A stretch of DNA of 64,000 bases from Parasponia andersonii (taxonomy: Eukaryota; Streptophyta; Magnoliopsida; Rosales; Cannabaceae), in contig JXTB01000523.1 in the NCBI GenBank assembly GCA_002914805.1, positions 111,911 to 175,910 on the forward strand, written 5' to 3'. Below, piece after piece: positions 47,431 through 58,618 of this stretch; the stretch's first letter is position 1, and each line of letters starts with the position of its first letter. The notes under the pieces were generated by a model. The model was given only the letters and a program-made list of their open reading frames with translations. It was not told the DNA's origin and ran no database searches. Position numbers and translations under genes: made by a program.

Positions 47431-47535
47431 TAATATTTCAGATTTTTTATTATTTTAATCAAAAATTCAATATTTATAACTTTGCCAATACTCTTAAAAT
47501 GTCCAATTTACCTTTGTGACTTCATTGATATTATA

Positions 47536-47860
47536 ATATGATAGCCTTTTTTTTTACCCTTGGAATATTCACTGTATTATTGACTCTGGGACTCTGCTCT
47601 AGATTAGTGAACATCGTTGACAAGTTTTTTTTTTTTTTTTTTGAGAAAATATGTATTTTTGACAGGTTAGCATAAGAATATATGTATTTTTTGTGTGTAA
47701 ATATGTGTGTATATATACTATATGAATTCTTTCTTCTCTCTTTTCTTCAAGTAATCATAAATATTTTTTTTTCCAAAAAATGAATGTGCTTTCATTTTTC
47801 TTAAGATTTTAAACAAAAAAAATAAGTATTCTTCGTAATCATGTCACGGTCAAGACTTAA
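47536..47860. repeat. Segmental duplication, copy 2, left block
   Basis: Near-identical to 31872-32194 and ends at the same CAAGACTTAA. Tat-derived sequence starts at the next base. Confidence 0.9.
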
Positions 47861-49043
47861 TGATGAAGGCCTTCTTCGGATGTGAAACGGTCGATGAAGG
47901 CCGCGCTCATACCAACCTTCTCTGGTAGCTGGTTAAGAAGTGCGAACAGCTCATCGCCTTTATCCGCTGGGATCGGTTCTGAGGTAGCAGCTTCAGTAGG
48001 AGGCACTGAAGTGCTCGCTGGCTGAGGCGGTGAAGGTGGCGAGCTCGCAGGGACGTCCTCGAAGACAACTTTTCTCTTTTTCGAGCAGTCGACCTTCTCC
48101 TTCCCTTTTGATGGCGGCATACTCTCGGGTGTTTTGGTTTTTGCCATTGACCCGAGAGTAGACGGAGGAGCTCACAGACCACTTCCAATAGCCATCTCTG
48201 CATAACAGAATGTGTTAATAAGAGAAAAATATATATAAAGGCTTAGGATAAGCGTGCGATTACCTTCTTCCTGGGGAGCTGGTCGAGGAGCTGGTGGTGA
48301 TTCGGTCTCTTGCGACGAGGGCTCTGAGCGAGGTGGTGTGGTCGGCGCCTTCATCTTTCTTATCCTAGACGATGAGGCACCCAAGTCAGACTTCTTGGGC
48401 TTCTTCTTCGAGCTTGCCGGTCTTGAGGAAACAACCGGAGGGTCTGGGAATGCGGCACCCTTTGGAATCAAGCCACAAGCGACCAGGTTCTTCGTTGTGC
48501 CCAAAACCTTCCAGTTAAATTCTTCGGCAGGAAGCTCGTTGACTCTACTTACTCTTGCGAGCTGGTCACTTGAAAGTCCTGGTCGATCCCTGTTATCTGC
48601 GATGACATTGAAAATGCGATCAGTACAAAAAAATAGTTTAACAAACAAGACAGCAAGTTAGAAGACTACCTACCAGGGTTTTGAAAGAAACCATTGGCTG
48701 CATAGTCAAAATGGAAAAATGGATTTTTCCATTTTCCCATGTTGTTGCGAACCCCGTAGATCGTTTTAATGGCTTGATTCGACCACTTGCTCGCATAGAA
48801 GAAGCCGAAGTCCGACGGGTTTGACTTCACTTGGTAGAACCAAGCGAATTCCTCAGGAGAAGGGGATTCTAAGCCTAATTTATGATATAAAATGTACAAG
48901 CCTACTATATACCTATAAGTATTGGGGGTTAATTGAAAGGGGACGACCCCATAGTAATCTATTATTGACTTTATATACGGATGGAGGGGTAAATGCACGC
49001 CGCACTTAAGAACCGCCTCAGAAAAGGAAGCAAGTCCGCGAGG
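47861..49043 (-). pseudogene. Spliced antisense gene (aORF) of the Tat-derived element, partial
   Basis: Minus-strand exons: from the gap to 48674, 48596-48264, and 48197 to 47861 (truncated). Introns 48597-48673 and 48198-48263 have GT...AG ends and keep the frame. Exon A has L-P-L-H-P-Y-I-K-S-I-I-D-Y-Y-G and Q-L-T-P-N-T-Y-R-Y-I-V-G, the PF04195 'putative gypsy type transposon' pattern. Exon B has L-S-S-D-Q-L-A-R-V and E-F-N-W-K-V-L-G-T, then a Ser/Pro/Lys-rich stretch. Exon C is M-A-K-T-K-T-P-E-S plus a basic S-K-K-R-K-V stretch that resembles a nuclear localisation signal. One TGA at about 48174 (probably from CGA) interrupts. The role is unknown. Confidence 0.75.
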
Positions 49044-49904
49044 NNNNNNNNNNNNNNNNNNNNNNNNNNNNNNNNNNNNNNNNNNNNNNNNNNNNNNNNN
49101 NNNNNNNNNNNNNNNNNNNNNNNNNNNNNNNNNNNNNNNNNNNNNNNNNNNNNNNNNNNNNNNNNNNNNNNNNNNNNNNNNNNNNNNNNNNNNNNNNNNN
49201 NNNNNNNNNNNNNNNNNNNNNNNNNNNNNNNNNNNNNNNNNNNNNNNNNNNNNNNNNNNNNNNNNNNNNNNNNNNNNNNNNNNNNNNNNNNNNNNNNNNN
49301 NNNNNNNNNNNNNNNNNNNNNNNNNNNNNNNNNNNNNNNNNNNNNNNNNNNNNNNNNNNNNNNNNNNNNNNNNNNNNNNNNNNNNNNNNNNNNNNNNNNN
49401 NNNNNNNNNNNNNNNNNNNNNNNNNNNNNNNNNNNNNNNNNNNNNNNNNNNNNNNNNNNNNNNNNNNNNNNNNNNNNNNNNNNNNNNNNNNNNNNNNNNN
49501 NNNNNNNNNNNNNNNNNNNNNNNNNNNNNNNNNNNNNNNNNNNNNNNNNNNNNNNNNNNNNNNNNNNNNNNNNNNNNNNNNNNNNNNNNNNNNNNNNNNN
49601 NNNNNNNNNNNNNNNNNNNNNNNNNNNNNNNNNNNNNNNNNNNNNNNNNNNNNNNNNNNNNNNNNNNNNNNNNNNNNNNNNNNNNNNNNNNNNNNNNNNN
49701 NNNNNNNNNNNNNNNNNNNNNNNNNNNNNNNNNNNNNNNNNNNNNNNNNNNNNNNNNNNNNNNNNNNNNNNNNNNNNNNNNNNNNNNNNNNNNNNNNNNN
49801 NNNNNNNNNNNNNNNNNNNNNNNNNNNNNNNNNNNNNNNNNNNNNNNNNNNNNNNNNNNNNNNNNNNNNNNNNNNNNNNNNNNNNNNNNNNNNNNNNNNN
49901 NNNN
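49044..49904. other. Assembly gap (861 N)
   Basis: Unresolved bases only. From the element structure it should contain the 5' exon(s) of the antisense gene and most of the LTR. The open frame that spans it is an artefact. Confidence 0.98.
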
Positions 49905-50011
49905 ACTATAAATCCCTCTCTCCTTATTTGCTTTGATTATTTACTTCAATTTACACAAGCCACATCTCTTGATTATTCATAAATTTATTGTTGATAAAAC
50001 CTCCATCAACA
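49905..50011 (+). mobile_element. LTR 3' end of the Tat-derived element
   Basis: CTTATTTGCTTTGATTAT, CACAAGCCACATCTCTTGATT and TTATTGTTGATAAAACCTCC match the end of the 57605-58557 LTR, and both finish CATCAACA. No PBS follows, as expected for a 3' LTR. Confidence 0.8.
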
Positions 50012-50040
50012 ATATATAATGAATATATATTTATATTTAT

Positions 50041-50306
50041 ATATATGGGGATTGTGATCTAACCAGCAGTAAAGCAAGTGTGACTTCTCTCTTGGATATC
50101 GAACAAAATGTGAGTTAGGATGATAGCCCAACATAATATCATCTCAATGTAATTAAAATTTACAAAGTTAGTATAATAATTATGTTAAGACAATTCTTAA
50201 TAACATGATTCTCAATTTTCCAAAATGAATATAAGGCTATATGACTTTCAAGAGATTCATATTGAATGTAAAATAGTAAATTCCGTCAATCATAACTAGT
50301 TTAACA
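50041..50306. repeat. Segmental duplication, copy 2, right block
   Basis: Matches 33035-33312. Directly after the end of the Tat-derived LTR and a short AT-rich filler. Confidence 0.9.
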
Positions 50307-51189
50307 GTCTAGTTATAATAAAATTGATATACAGTAAACACGAATCATGAAATCCATTTTTCTCTCTCTATATATCGAAATTATAGTTTACTACCATCTC
50401 TAATTACCTTTATATACTTGCTCTCTAGTATTGGTTTTTTATGGTCCAATATTCTTATTAATGTAAACAGGATATGGATTCACAATACCATTAATGCCAA
50501 ATGGATAATCATGCCAGTTGTATCTGCCCGAATATTGGGTTTGTGTTGGGCTTGGAAGTCCATTATATTGTAAAGTCTAATTTTGTGTTATAGAACTTAT
50601 TTTTATGAATCATTTTGAAGCTAAAAATTGAGTGAGACCTACATGTAATTGACAAAAGGTCTTGATAAATTCTTGTTCTCCTCTGCGAGTATATTGATTT
50701 TGTATATTTACACACTCAAAATGGTACATAGATGAATGAGAAATTATTACTCAAAAGTGTACCATTGAAATGACAAAATGAAAGAAAATATTTGAGTTCC
50801 ACATAGGTGGGAAATGCATGGAACAAGTGGCATATATAGGTTCATATTTTGTGATAGTAGTAAGAATAATTACCATAGATGCTCTCTCAGATGTGAGCAG
50901 GAGGAGTACAAATTTTCGAGTTTAGGCTTGAATTTGTATAAGCTCATGTATGCTCGCACCTACAGATACGAATGTCGGGCTGAAATTTGAACTATAGTAA
51001 GACCAATCTTTTGTTGTGGCTCAATATAATTTTTCTTTCTTTTTTGACCAATTTCTTGTAATAGTTTATCCCTAATATATGAAATTGTCTGCCATAAAAC
51101 CAGAAAATGTTTTGGATATTGAAACTGCCAAAGCTACAAAACTGATAAACATTTTTTAGTATTTTGTTAAGGCTGCCATGTGTAACAGC
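50307..51189. other. Intergenic DNA, no gene seen
   Basis: AT-rich with no domain. It may contain part of the copia 5' LTR, whose left edge cannot be placed. Confidence 0.35.
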
Positions 51190-52049
51190 CTTATTAAAGG
51201 CTAAAAAACATTGTAATAGCCATGCATATGGCTAAAAACTGTTTGGGTTTAATGGAAAAAGTTTCTGTTTTTGCTAACAAGTCTTCCCTTAGAGATTATA
51301 AAAAGAGAGATTCCCTTCCTCATTCTACACACTAACGAAAATCAGAAGCATTGCTTTGATATCTCTCTAGTGCCCTCCCTCAATTCCTCTAGTTTTTCAA
51401 ATGTTCTTGAAGTTCTTCGAGTATTTACGAATATCGTTGCTAGGATTCTTAGTGTGTTGGAGTTCAAAGCTAGCTAGTTCCTAGAGTGGAAGTGTTGGTA
51501 TTTCGCCTGCTGCTCTTCGTCGTTATATTATGAGAAACTGATATTTGCTAAAGTCTTCAAGCATTCTAGTAGAGGGAGCAAATCAATTTTAAGGACACTA
51601 TATTCTACATAAGCCTTGGCGATAAACAGTGTTTCTGAAGTGCTTCCGAAATTTGGTTAAAATTTAGAGCAAATTTTTGGTAACTTTATATTTGTCTTAA
51701 AGTTTATTATAAAGTTTGTTATATTCGTTTATAACCTTATATACTACATATTATTTGTTATATTCATTTATAACCTTATAAATTACATGTTGTTATTTCG
51801 TATAATCATAAAACTGAATCGTTGTTTTATATAACGTTATATTAGTTTGCATGTTAGAATTTATTTTATTAAATTCTTATGCTCTTATATGAGATTTTAT
51901 TAGGTTGCATATTGGAATTTATTTAATTAAATTCTTTATACTCTTATATATGGTTTTATATTAGGTTGCATGTTAGAATTTATGTTTATTAAATTCTTTA
52001 TACTCTTTTTTGCAATATATATAATTCTAGTTGTTTGAATATATATAAA

Positions 52050-52082
<33 letters not shown>

Positions 52083-52330
52083 CTCCCCTGCTTTGTTAGT
52101 ACAATTATTCTTGGTGTAGAATTCTTGTGGAAAAGAATTTGTGTTCTATCGATAGAGACCGGATTTAAAGAGGAAGCATCTCTGACCCCACCACGTCTTT
52201 CCTGGGAGTTTCTTTGAAATTCTGTCTAGGAGGCAGGATTTTAAATGGGAACTATTTGTAAACTCTTTTGGCCTTTCTTGGGAACTATGTATTGAAATTA
52301 ATAATTTTTGATGGATTAATTTCAGAGATA
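51190..52330 (+). mobile_element. Probable 5' LTR and leader of the Ty1/copia element
   Basis: Non-coding sequence upstream of copia gag in the correct orientation. A TATA box (TATAAAAAGAGAG, 51297-51309) is followed by a CCTTCCTCATTCTACACAC start-like region. Downstream lie a ~60-base repeat array (51836-52010) and a (TA)n run (52057-52080). No matching 3' LTR is present, so the ends are not defined, and no clear PBS was found. Confidence 0.4.
51836..52010 (+). repeat. Three tandem copies of a ~60-base AT-rich repeat
   Basis: Units start near 51838, 51898 and 51957, each with TTAGGTTGCATGTTAGAATTT, TTAAATTCTTTATACTC and a TATATG-rich end. A separate two-copy ~39-base repeat (TTATTCATTTATAACCTTATA-like) precedes it at 51714-51790. 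Confidence 0.7.
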
Positions 52331-52356
52331 ATGCTAATGTTGTCGATGTTGAGAAC

Positions 52357-53240
52357 ATGTTTAGTTCTCAACAACTTACTGTGGCACCTACAATGCTTGT
52401 CCCTGCTGTGACTCGAGGACCAAACCCTCTTATGACTCTAATGGTACCAACGACACACTATGGAGAGAAGCCTAACAAGTTCAATTGGTTGAACATTAAA
52501 ATGTTGCAGCAAAAAATACTATTTTATCTTATCATATTGAATCTTGCGAGGTTCTTGACTGAAGAGGCTTCAAAAGTTAGAGAAGATGAGCAAGATTTCT
52601 AAAAACTTGCTGCGGTGGATGCTTAGAAATAATCAGACTACCTACGCTGAAACTATGTAATGAATGAGTTGACCAACTCATTATATAGTGTATATCGTAA
52701 TAAGAAAATGGCAAAGGAACTGTGGGAGTCGCTAGACCATAAATATATAACTGATGATGTTAGTTCCAAGAAATTTGTGGTGGGACACTTCCTCGATTAT
52801 AAAATGGTCGACTCTAAAACTATATTTAGTCAAGTACAGGAGTTTTAGCTAATTCTCTATGAGATTCAGGCTGAGGGGAAGACCTTTTATGAACCCTTCT
52901 AGGTAGCTACTATTATTGAGAAGCTATTCCTTTTATGGAATGATTTCAAGAGCTACCTAAAATACAAGTGAAAGGCCATGAGCCTTGAAGACCTTGTTAT
53001 TAGGCTTCGCATTGAAGAAGACAACATAAATGATGAAAAGATAGGAGCCTCATCTACTATGTCTGGGGTAAAAGCAAATATAGTGCAGTATGATCAAAGC
53101 TCTAAGGCTCAGAGGAATAAGCCAAAAAAAAGGTCCAAGCTAGGACTTAATAGTGGAGTGGGCAAGAAGCAAAAATTCTAAGGAAAATAATTTAACTGTG
53201 ACAAGATGAGTCACAGAGTTTCAGATTGCCGACTTCCAAA
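52357..53240 (+). pseudogene. Ty1/copia gag
   Basis: UBN2-type gag: K-P-N-K-F-N-W-L-N-I-K-M near 52472, M-N-E-L-T-N-S-L-Y at 52660, A-K-E-L-W-E-S-L-D-H-K-Y at 52713, F-L-D-Y-K-M-V-D-S-K-T and M-S-L-E-D-L-V-I-R-L-R-I-E-E at 52978. The zinc knuckle near 53195-53230 reads N-C-D-K-M-S-H-R-V-S-D-C with its first cysteine lost. Stops at about 52600, 52624, 52846 and 52900 correspond to Gln or Trp codons after one transition. Confidence 0.85.
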
Positions 53241-54420
53241 GGAGAAAAAGAATGAAGCCAATGTGATGGATTGTATCACAAAAGATGTAGAAGATATAAG
53301 TCTGTCTACAGTCGTTTCTGAAGTCAATCTTGTAGGGTCCAATCCAAAGAAATGGTGGATTGACACTAGAGCTTCAAGGCATATTTGTTCCGACAAAGGC
53401 ATGTTTACAATTTTTGAACTAGTAAAGAATGGGGAGAAGCTCGTCATGGGTTTCTGCCACATCTAAAGTATAAGGTCTGGGCAAAGTGGTGTTAAAGATG
53501 ACCTTTATGAAAGAACTGACTCTGAACAACGTGATGTAAGTTCTGGATATCCATAAGAACCTTGTGTCTGATTCACTTCTAAATAAGCATAGATTCCGCC
53601 TGATATTTAAGCCAGATAAATTTGTATTAACCAAGGGTGGTCTTTTTGTGGGAAAAGGATATGAATGTGAGGGTATGCTTAAATTCAATGTAATGATTAT
53701 AAAGCCCAAAATCAATAAAGCTAGTTCTTTTACTTATTTTATTGAGTCTTCTACTTTATGGCATGGTAGACTAGAACATGTTAATTATGATGTTATACAT
53801 ACATTAATTAACTTAAATCAGATTCCTACTTTCCAAATTGATACAAAATATAAGTGTCAAACTTGTGTTGAGATAAAATTAACAAGATCATCTTTTCAAA
53901 TTATTGAAAGAAATACTGAACCCTTTGATTTAATTTATAGTGACATTTATGATTTAAAATTGTCCAAAAAAGAGGAGGCAATAAGTATTTAATTACTTTT
54001 GTCAATGATAGCACAAAATATTGTTATGTGTATTGGCTAAAATCCAAGGACGAAGCAATAGAGAAGTTTCTTCTCTATAAGAATGAGATTGAAAATCAAC
54101 TTAATGAGAATATTAAGAAGATTAGAAGTGATCGTGGTGAAAAGTATGAATTACCTTTTAGTGAATTCTAGGCACAATACGGAATAATACATGAGGTCAC
54201 TCCGCCTTATTCGCCTAAATCAAATGGTATTACTGAGAGGAAAAAATCATACCTTAAAGAGATGATGAATACATTGATGTTAAGTTCTAGGTTGCCTCAG
54301 AACATGTGGGGGGAAGCTGTTTTAATAGCTACTTTCCTTTTAAATAAGGTACCACATAAGAAAGAAGAAAAGACACCTTATAAATTGTAAAACAGTAGAA
54401 AGTTTTCTTACAAATACTTG
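53241..54420 (+). pseudogene. Ty1/copia protease, GAG-preintegrase and integrase
   Basis: Protease active site W-W-I-D-T-R-A-S-R-H-I-C-S near 53353, with T-R where active copies have T-G. The pre-integrase motif is L-W-H-G-R-L-E-H-V-N-Y near 53756. The integrase zinc region has C-Q-T-C, then D-L-I-Y-S-D-I-Y-D (53925-53950), R-S-D-R-G-E-K-Y-E near 54125, and P-P-Y-S-P-K-S-N-G-I-T-E-R near 54200. Frameshifts and stops separate the blocks. A further integrase C-terminal piece continues at 54449-54766. Confidence 0.85.
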
Positions 54421-55620
54421 CTAGTATGGGAAATTTCATGGTAAGGTATTGGTACCTACACCTAAAAAAGTAAAAATAGGACCAAAAATAGCAGATTACA
54501 TTTTCATTGGTTATACATATAATAGTAGTGCTTATCGATTTCTTCTGTATGAGTCACAAATCCCAAATGCACACAAGAACAAAATAATGGAATTGAGAAA
54601 TGCATCGTTCTTTGAACATAAATTTTCGTATAAATCCAAGGAAGAACCTAGTATCTCTAAACAAACTTATGAGGCTATCATTGAGGATAGCCAGGACCAA
54701 GAACAAGTGTTTGAAGATGAGCTTAGACGCAATAAAATGGGAAAACTGAAAAATCCTTTGGTCTAGATTTTTCGATTTACATGTTAGAAAGTGAATCTCA
54801 AAGCTTCCAAGAAGTTGTAAGCTCTGTCGAGGAACCTCAAAGTAAAATTGATGCAAAACCATACATGGGAACTAGTAGATTTTCCTCCAAGATACAAGTC
54901 ACTTGGTTCAAAATGGATATTCAAAAAGAAAATGAAAGTAGATGGAACAATTGACAAATAGAATGCTAGATTGGTTATTAAAGGATCTAGGCAAAAAGAA
55001 TGCCTAGATTACTTTGATACTTGTCATTGCCACTCTGCAGAATCTTGAAGTATACCAAATGGATGTAAAAATAGTCTTTCTTAATAATGGATGTAAAAAT
55101 AGTCTTTCTTAATAGAGACCTAGATGAAGAAATCTATATGAAACAACCTGAAGGTTTGTTGCTCCTAGACAGGAAAAGAAAGTTTGTAAACTGGTCAAGT
55201 CTCTCTATGGCTTGAAGCAAGCACCAAAGTAATAGCATAAAAAGTTTGACAGAGTAATGCTTGTTAAGGTTTTAAAATCAATAAGTGTAATAAATGTGTC
55301 TATGTCAAAGACATTGAAAATGGCCACACCATTTTGTGTCTTTATATTGATAACATGCTCATTATTGGTAATAATAACAAAATAGTCAAATCTACTAAGA
55401 ATATGTTGAACTCTAAATTTGACATAAAAAAATATGGGTCTAGCTGATGTAATTTTGGGAATTAAAATTATAAAGATGTCCGATGGACTTATACTCAATC
55501 ATTTGCACTATGTAAACAAAATTTTGGAGAAATTCAAGAAAGATGATTCTAAAGTGTCCAAAATAACGAAAGACATGAGTCAACACCTTTATAAGAATAA
55601 ATGTGAGAGTATTTCTTAAG
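54421..55620 (+). pseudogene. Ty1/copia integrase end and reverse transcriptase
   Basis: RT begins near 54895 with P-P-R-Y-K-S-L-G-S-K-W-I-F-K-K-K-M-K-V-D-G-T. About 60 bases are missing after Y-F-D-T-C (near 55022). A 28-30-base tandem duplication lies at 55057-55115, where the word ATGGATGTAAAAATAGTC occurs twice. S-L-Y-G-L-K-Q-A-P-K follows at 55205, and the catalytic site reads Y-I-D-N-M-L-I-I-G near 55345 in place of Y-V-D-D. The domain is not functional. Confidence 0.8.
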
Positions 55621-56296
55621 TAGAATGCTCTAGAGTAATTGGTAGTTTTATATACTTGATGAGTTGCACAAGAATAGATATAGCCTACACAGTCAGTAGA
55701 CTAAATAGATATATGAGTAATCTAAGTATTAAGCATTAGAAAGGAATTGTAAAAGTACTTAAGTACTTACGATATACTCATAACTACAAACTATACTATA
55801 ACAAATATCCTACAATTTTAGAAGGATATAACGATTCAAATTAGATATCTGATATAAAAGACTCAAAGTCTACTAGTGGGTATATGTTCACACTAGCTAG
55901 AGTAGCTGTATCATGGAAGTCTTCAAAACAAACGATTACAGCCTGATTCACGATAAAATCTGAGTTTATAGCTCTAGATAAATGTGGTGAATAGACTGAA
56001 TAGCTATGCTATTTCTTATAAGATATTCCAAATTGGCCTAAGCTTATGCCGTCAATATCTATACATTGTGATAGTCAATCGGCTATTAGAAAGGCACATA
56101 GTAACATATATAATAGTAAGTTTAGACATATAAATCATAAACATAATACCATTAGACCATTACTCTCAATAGGAGTTATTTCTATAGACTGTGTAAAATT
56201 TAAGGATAACTTCGTGGATCTGTTAACCAAAGGGTTGAACAGAGAATTAGTTGATAAATCATCTAGAGAAATGAGGTTAAAGCCTATGAAATAAAA
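55621..56296 (+). pseudogene. Ty1/copia RNase H
   Basis: R-L-N-R-Y-M-S-N region near 55700, then S-T-S-G-Y-M-F-T-L near 55875, the catalytic I-H-C-D-S-Q-S-A-I at 56061, and the end K-D-N-F-V-D-L-L-T-K-G-L at about 56204-56240. It stops at 56292-56294, close to the usual C-terminus. Hybrid sequence of an hAT transposon starts directly after, so the copia 3' untranslated region and 3' LTR are missing. Confidence 0.85.
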
Positions 56297-56818
56297 GTTT
56301 AGATGATAAAATCTTCTAATATGATCTTCACAGCTACTATAATTATCAAATCCTAATGGTAAATCCTTTATAGTAATTAAACGTACTAGAGATTCCTTAG
56401 CTACTAAAGGATTATAATTCTAAGAACTTACCGAACCATCCTTGTTAAATTGAAGTATTGATTACGTGGGCTTTTTGCCTCCTTTGTGTTTTTTGACACA
56501 TGCATTATTATGTCTATTGAGATAGTCGGTCCCGTTAGATGGTTTAACAGTTAATACTTTCTTACAATATTTAATCTTGTCATCGGCCTCATATTTGAAT
56601 TCCACGTCGAGATGATCCCATATATTGGAAGTTGTCACTATACATTTTAAGGTCGTGCTTGTATTTGGCAAATAGCTATTTTGAAATTGAAAACAACTTC
56701 CATTAGCATTCGGATTAGTTTGCATTTCGAGAACTTGGTCACTCCCTTCAGCTATGCGAATTTGGTATTCTTCTTCATTAGCATCTAATTGCAAATTAAT
56801 ATGAATATTTTTTGACAT
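56297..56818 (-). pseudogene. hAT transposase N-terminal fragment with BED zinc finger
   Basis: Starts M-S-K-N-I-H-I-N-L at 56818. The BED region is I-W-D-H-L-D-V-E-F, I-K-Y-C-K-K-V-L-T, G-T-D-Y-L-N-R-H then C; the first zinc-binding cysteine is replaced by isoleucine. After a TAA at 56462 the same frame continues with I-L-Q-F-N-K-D-G, L-V-R-L-I-T-I-K-D-L-P-L-G-F and E-D-H-I-R-R-F, the block that follows BED in plant hAT proteins. It is cut at the copia end. hAT transposases bind terminal repeats and move by cut-and-paste; this piece lacks the catalytic and dimerisation domains. Confidence 0.75.
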
Positions 56819-56829
56819 ATCTATATCCT

Positions 56830-57345
56830 ATATTTAAACATATTATTAATATGTTAATTAATTTGAATTCATAATTTAGAATTATAATAAACATAATACT
56901 AAATTAATTAATTTGAATATACTATAATAAACTTTCTACTAACTTAATTATAAATAACTACAAATTACAAATTAATTGAAATTAAAAATATCGTATTATA
57001 ATAAACTTTCAGCTAACTTAATTGTAAACAACTACAGATTACAATATAATTCAAATTAAAAAGATAATATTATAATAAACTTTCTATAAACTATAAACTA
57101 GTGAACTATTAACTTAATTGTAAAAAACTAAAAATTATAAATTAATTCAAATTAAAAAGATAGTATTATAATAAATTTTCTACAAATTACAAAGTACTAA
57201 CTTAATTGTAAACAACTACAAACTATAAATTAATTGAAATTAAAAAGAAAATATTACAAACTACTAATTTTCTACTAACTATTATACTAGTAAATAGTTA
57301 AATATGCTACAAATTAATTGAAATTAAAAAGATAAATGTGATAAA
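56830..57345. repeat. AT-rich minisatellite of ~85 bases, about five copies
   Basis: Units share TATTATAATAAACTTTCTA, ACTTAATTGTAAACAACTAC and AAATTAATTGAAATTAAAAA, recurring at about 56900, 56995, 57070, 57160 and 57255. It sits immediately upstream (in transposon sense) of the hAT ATG, so it is probably the hAT 5' untranslated region. Confidence 0.7.
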
Positions 57346-57604
57346 TATAATCGTACCTTGAATTGAGTTTTAAAAGTTAGAATTGGAGACTATAAAATTA
57401 TTATAGTAAATAGCAATTAGATAATATAATTAGAGAGAAAAGGAAAACTTGAGAATATAACTAGAGAAAAAGAATGAGAGGAAAAAAAAGTATTTATAAC
57501 CTTACTAGTGTGAAAAAAGAGTAAAAAGATAAGATATTTATAAAATAAAAATATATATATTTTAAAAATATTTTAAAACATAAAAGTTCCAATAGTAATA
57601 CTAT
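57346..57604. other. AT-rich remainder of the hAT 5' region
   Basis: No coding sequence. GAGAGAAAAGGAAAACTTGAG-type purine stretches occur. It ends at ACTAT just before the Tat-derived LTR. No hAT terminal repeat could be identified. Confidence 0.4.
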
Positions 57605-58557
57605 TGTTGGTGCAGGGTAAGCTAGGCCGGATTAACTCAGGCAAACTACCCTATCAGGCCGAGTTAGATTTCCAAACCCAATCTGACCATACAGGAATAG
57701 TATGGCCCGTTAGAGCTGGTCCGTTTTACCGGCTTTATGTAAGGACTAATTTAATAATAATAGAAGGGTGTAGTAAATATAAATCAGATATTAAAGTCTA
57801 AATTAAACAGTGTTTTTAGAGAAAGGTGTGATGAAAAATAGAAGGACAACGTTTATTAAAGGACTATTATAGTAATAAATAATAATAGAAAAGGTGCGAT
57901 CCAACTTTACTCAAAGCACAATCTGTGAAAACAAAGCCGACGTCGATGACCTCTCGATCAGGGCCTTCCCCCATTTAGCAAAGGGAAAAAAATAATGTTG
58001 TGCGGTCTAAAATCCTAAGGTCGCATAAAGGTTAAGTTCGACCTCCTCCGTGCTGGTTATGTACGACCTCTTCTACAGGTTATATGCGACCTCCTCCGTG
58101 CTGGTTGTGTGCGACCTCTTCCACAGGTTATATGCGACCTTCTCCATATAGTCTCTTTTTGCACAAGTATGTCCGTCTCTCTCTGTATAGGTGGTGGGCG
58201 ACCTCTTCTGAAAGAAAAGGGAAACAAGTATATGCTATGTCAAATAGAAAACCTACAAGGAAAGGGAAACAAAAGTCTCCTATTTATGATCAACTAATTA
58301 TCCGTTTTGAGTGGTTATCCAATTATGTTGTTACTTAATTTATGTTACCCGATTGTATAGTTACCCGTTTATACAATTAGGATCATAGGGACATAGGGTT
58401 ACCTTTACCTATATAAAGGAGACTCAATATTCCGAAGAGGGATGAAGTTTGGAGTATTCCAATTGCTTTNTTATTTGCTTTGATTATTAACTCAATTAGC
58501 ACAAGTCACATCTCTAAATTGTTTCTAAATTTATTGTTGATAAAACCTCCATCAACA
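57605..58557 (+). mobile_element. 5' LTR of the Tat-derived element
   Basis: Starts TGTTGGTG and ends CATCAACA, an inverted pair matching at seven of eight positions, 953 bases. A TATA box (CTATATAAAGG) is at about 58410-58419. A ~59-base tandem repeat (GCGACCTCCTCCGTGCTGGTT / GCGACCTCTTCTACAGGTT) fills 58025-58145. The last ~110 bases match the LTR end at 49905-50011. One unresolved base is at 58470. The left flank is ACTAT. Confidence 0.75.
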
Positions 58558-58559
58558 AT

Positions 58560-58577
58560 TGGCGCTAGAAGGAGGGC
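58560..58577 (+). other. Candidate primer binding site
   Basis: TGGCGCTAGAAGGAGGGC, two bases after the LTR end. It starts with TGG, as required to pair with a tRNA CCA end. I cannot say which tRNA from memory. Position and form support the assignment. Confidence 0.6.
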
Positions 58578-58618
58578 TATTCCGGCAGAAAAATTTGTCA
58601 AATTCCACCTTTTCAATA

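Larger units (their letters stand above)
47861..50011 (+). mobile_element. 3' end of a Tat-derived element (aORF region and LTR end)
   Basis: Same family as the element starting at 57605. It holds the antisense gene (47861-49043 and into the gap), an 861-base run of N, and a segment (49905-50011) that matches the 3' end of the LTR at 58440-58557, finishing CTCCATCAACA. The gag-pol side is missing: sequence breaks into the flanking duplication at 47861 within the antisense exon. Confidence 0.8.

Noticed and set aside
48993-49982. 329-codon open frame across the gap
   Set aside because: Created by unresolved bases.
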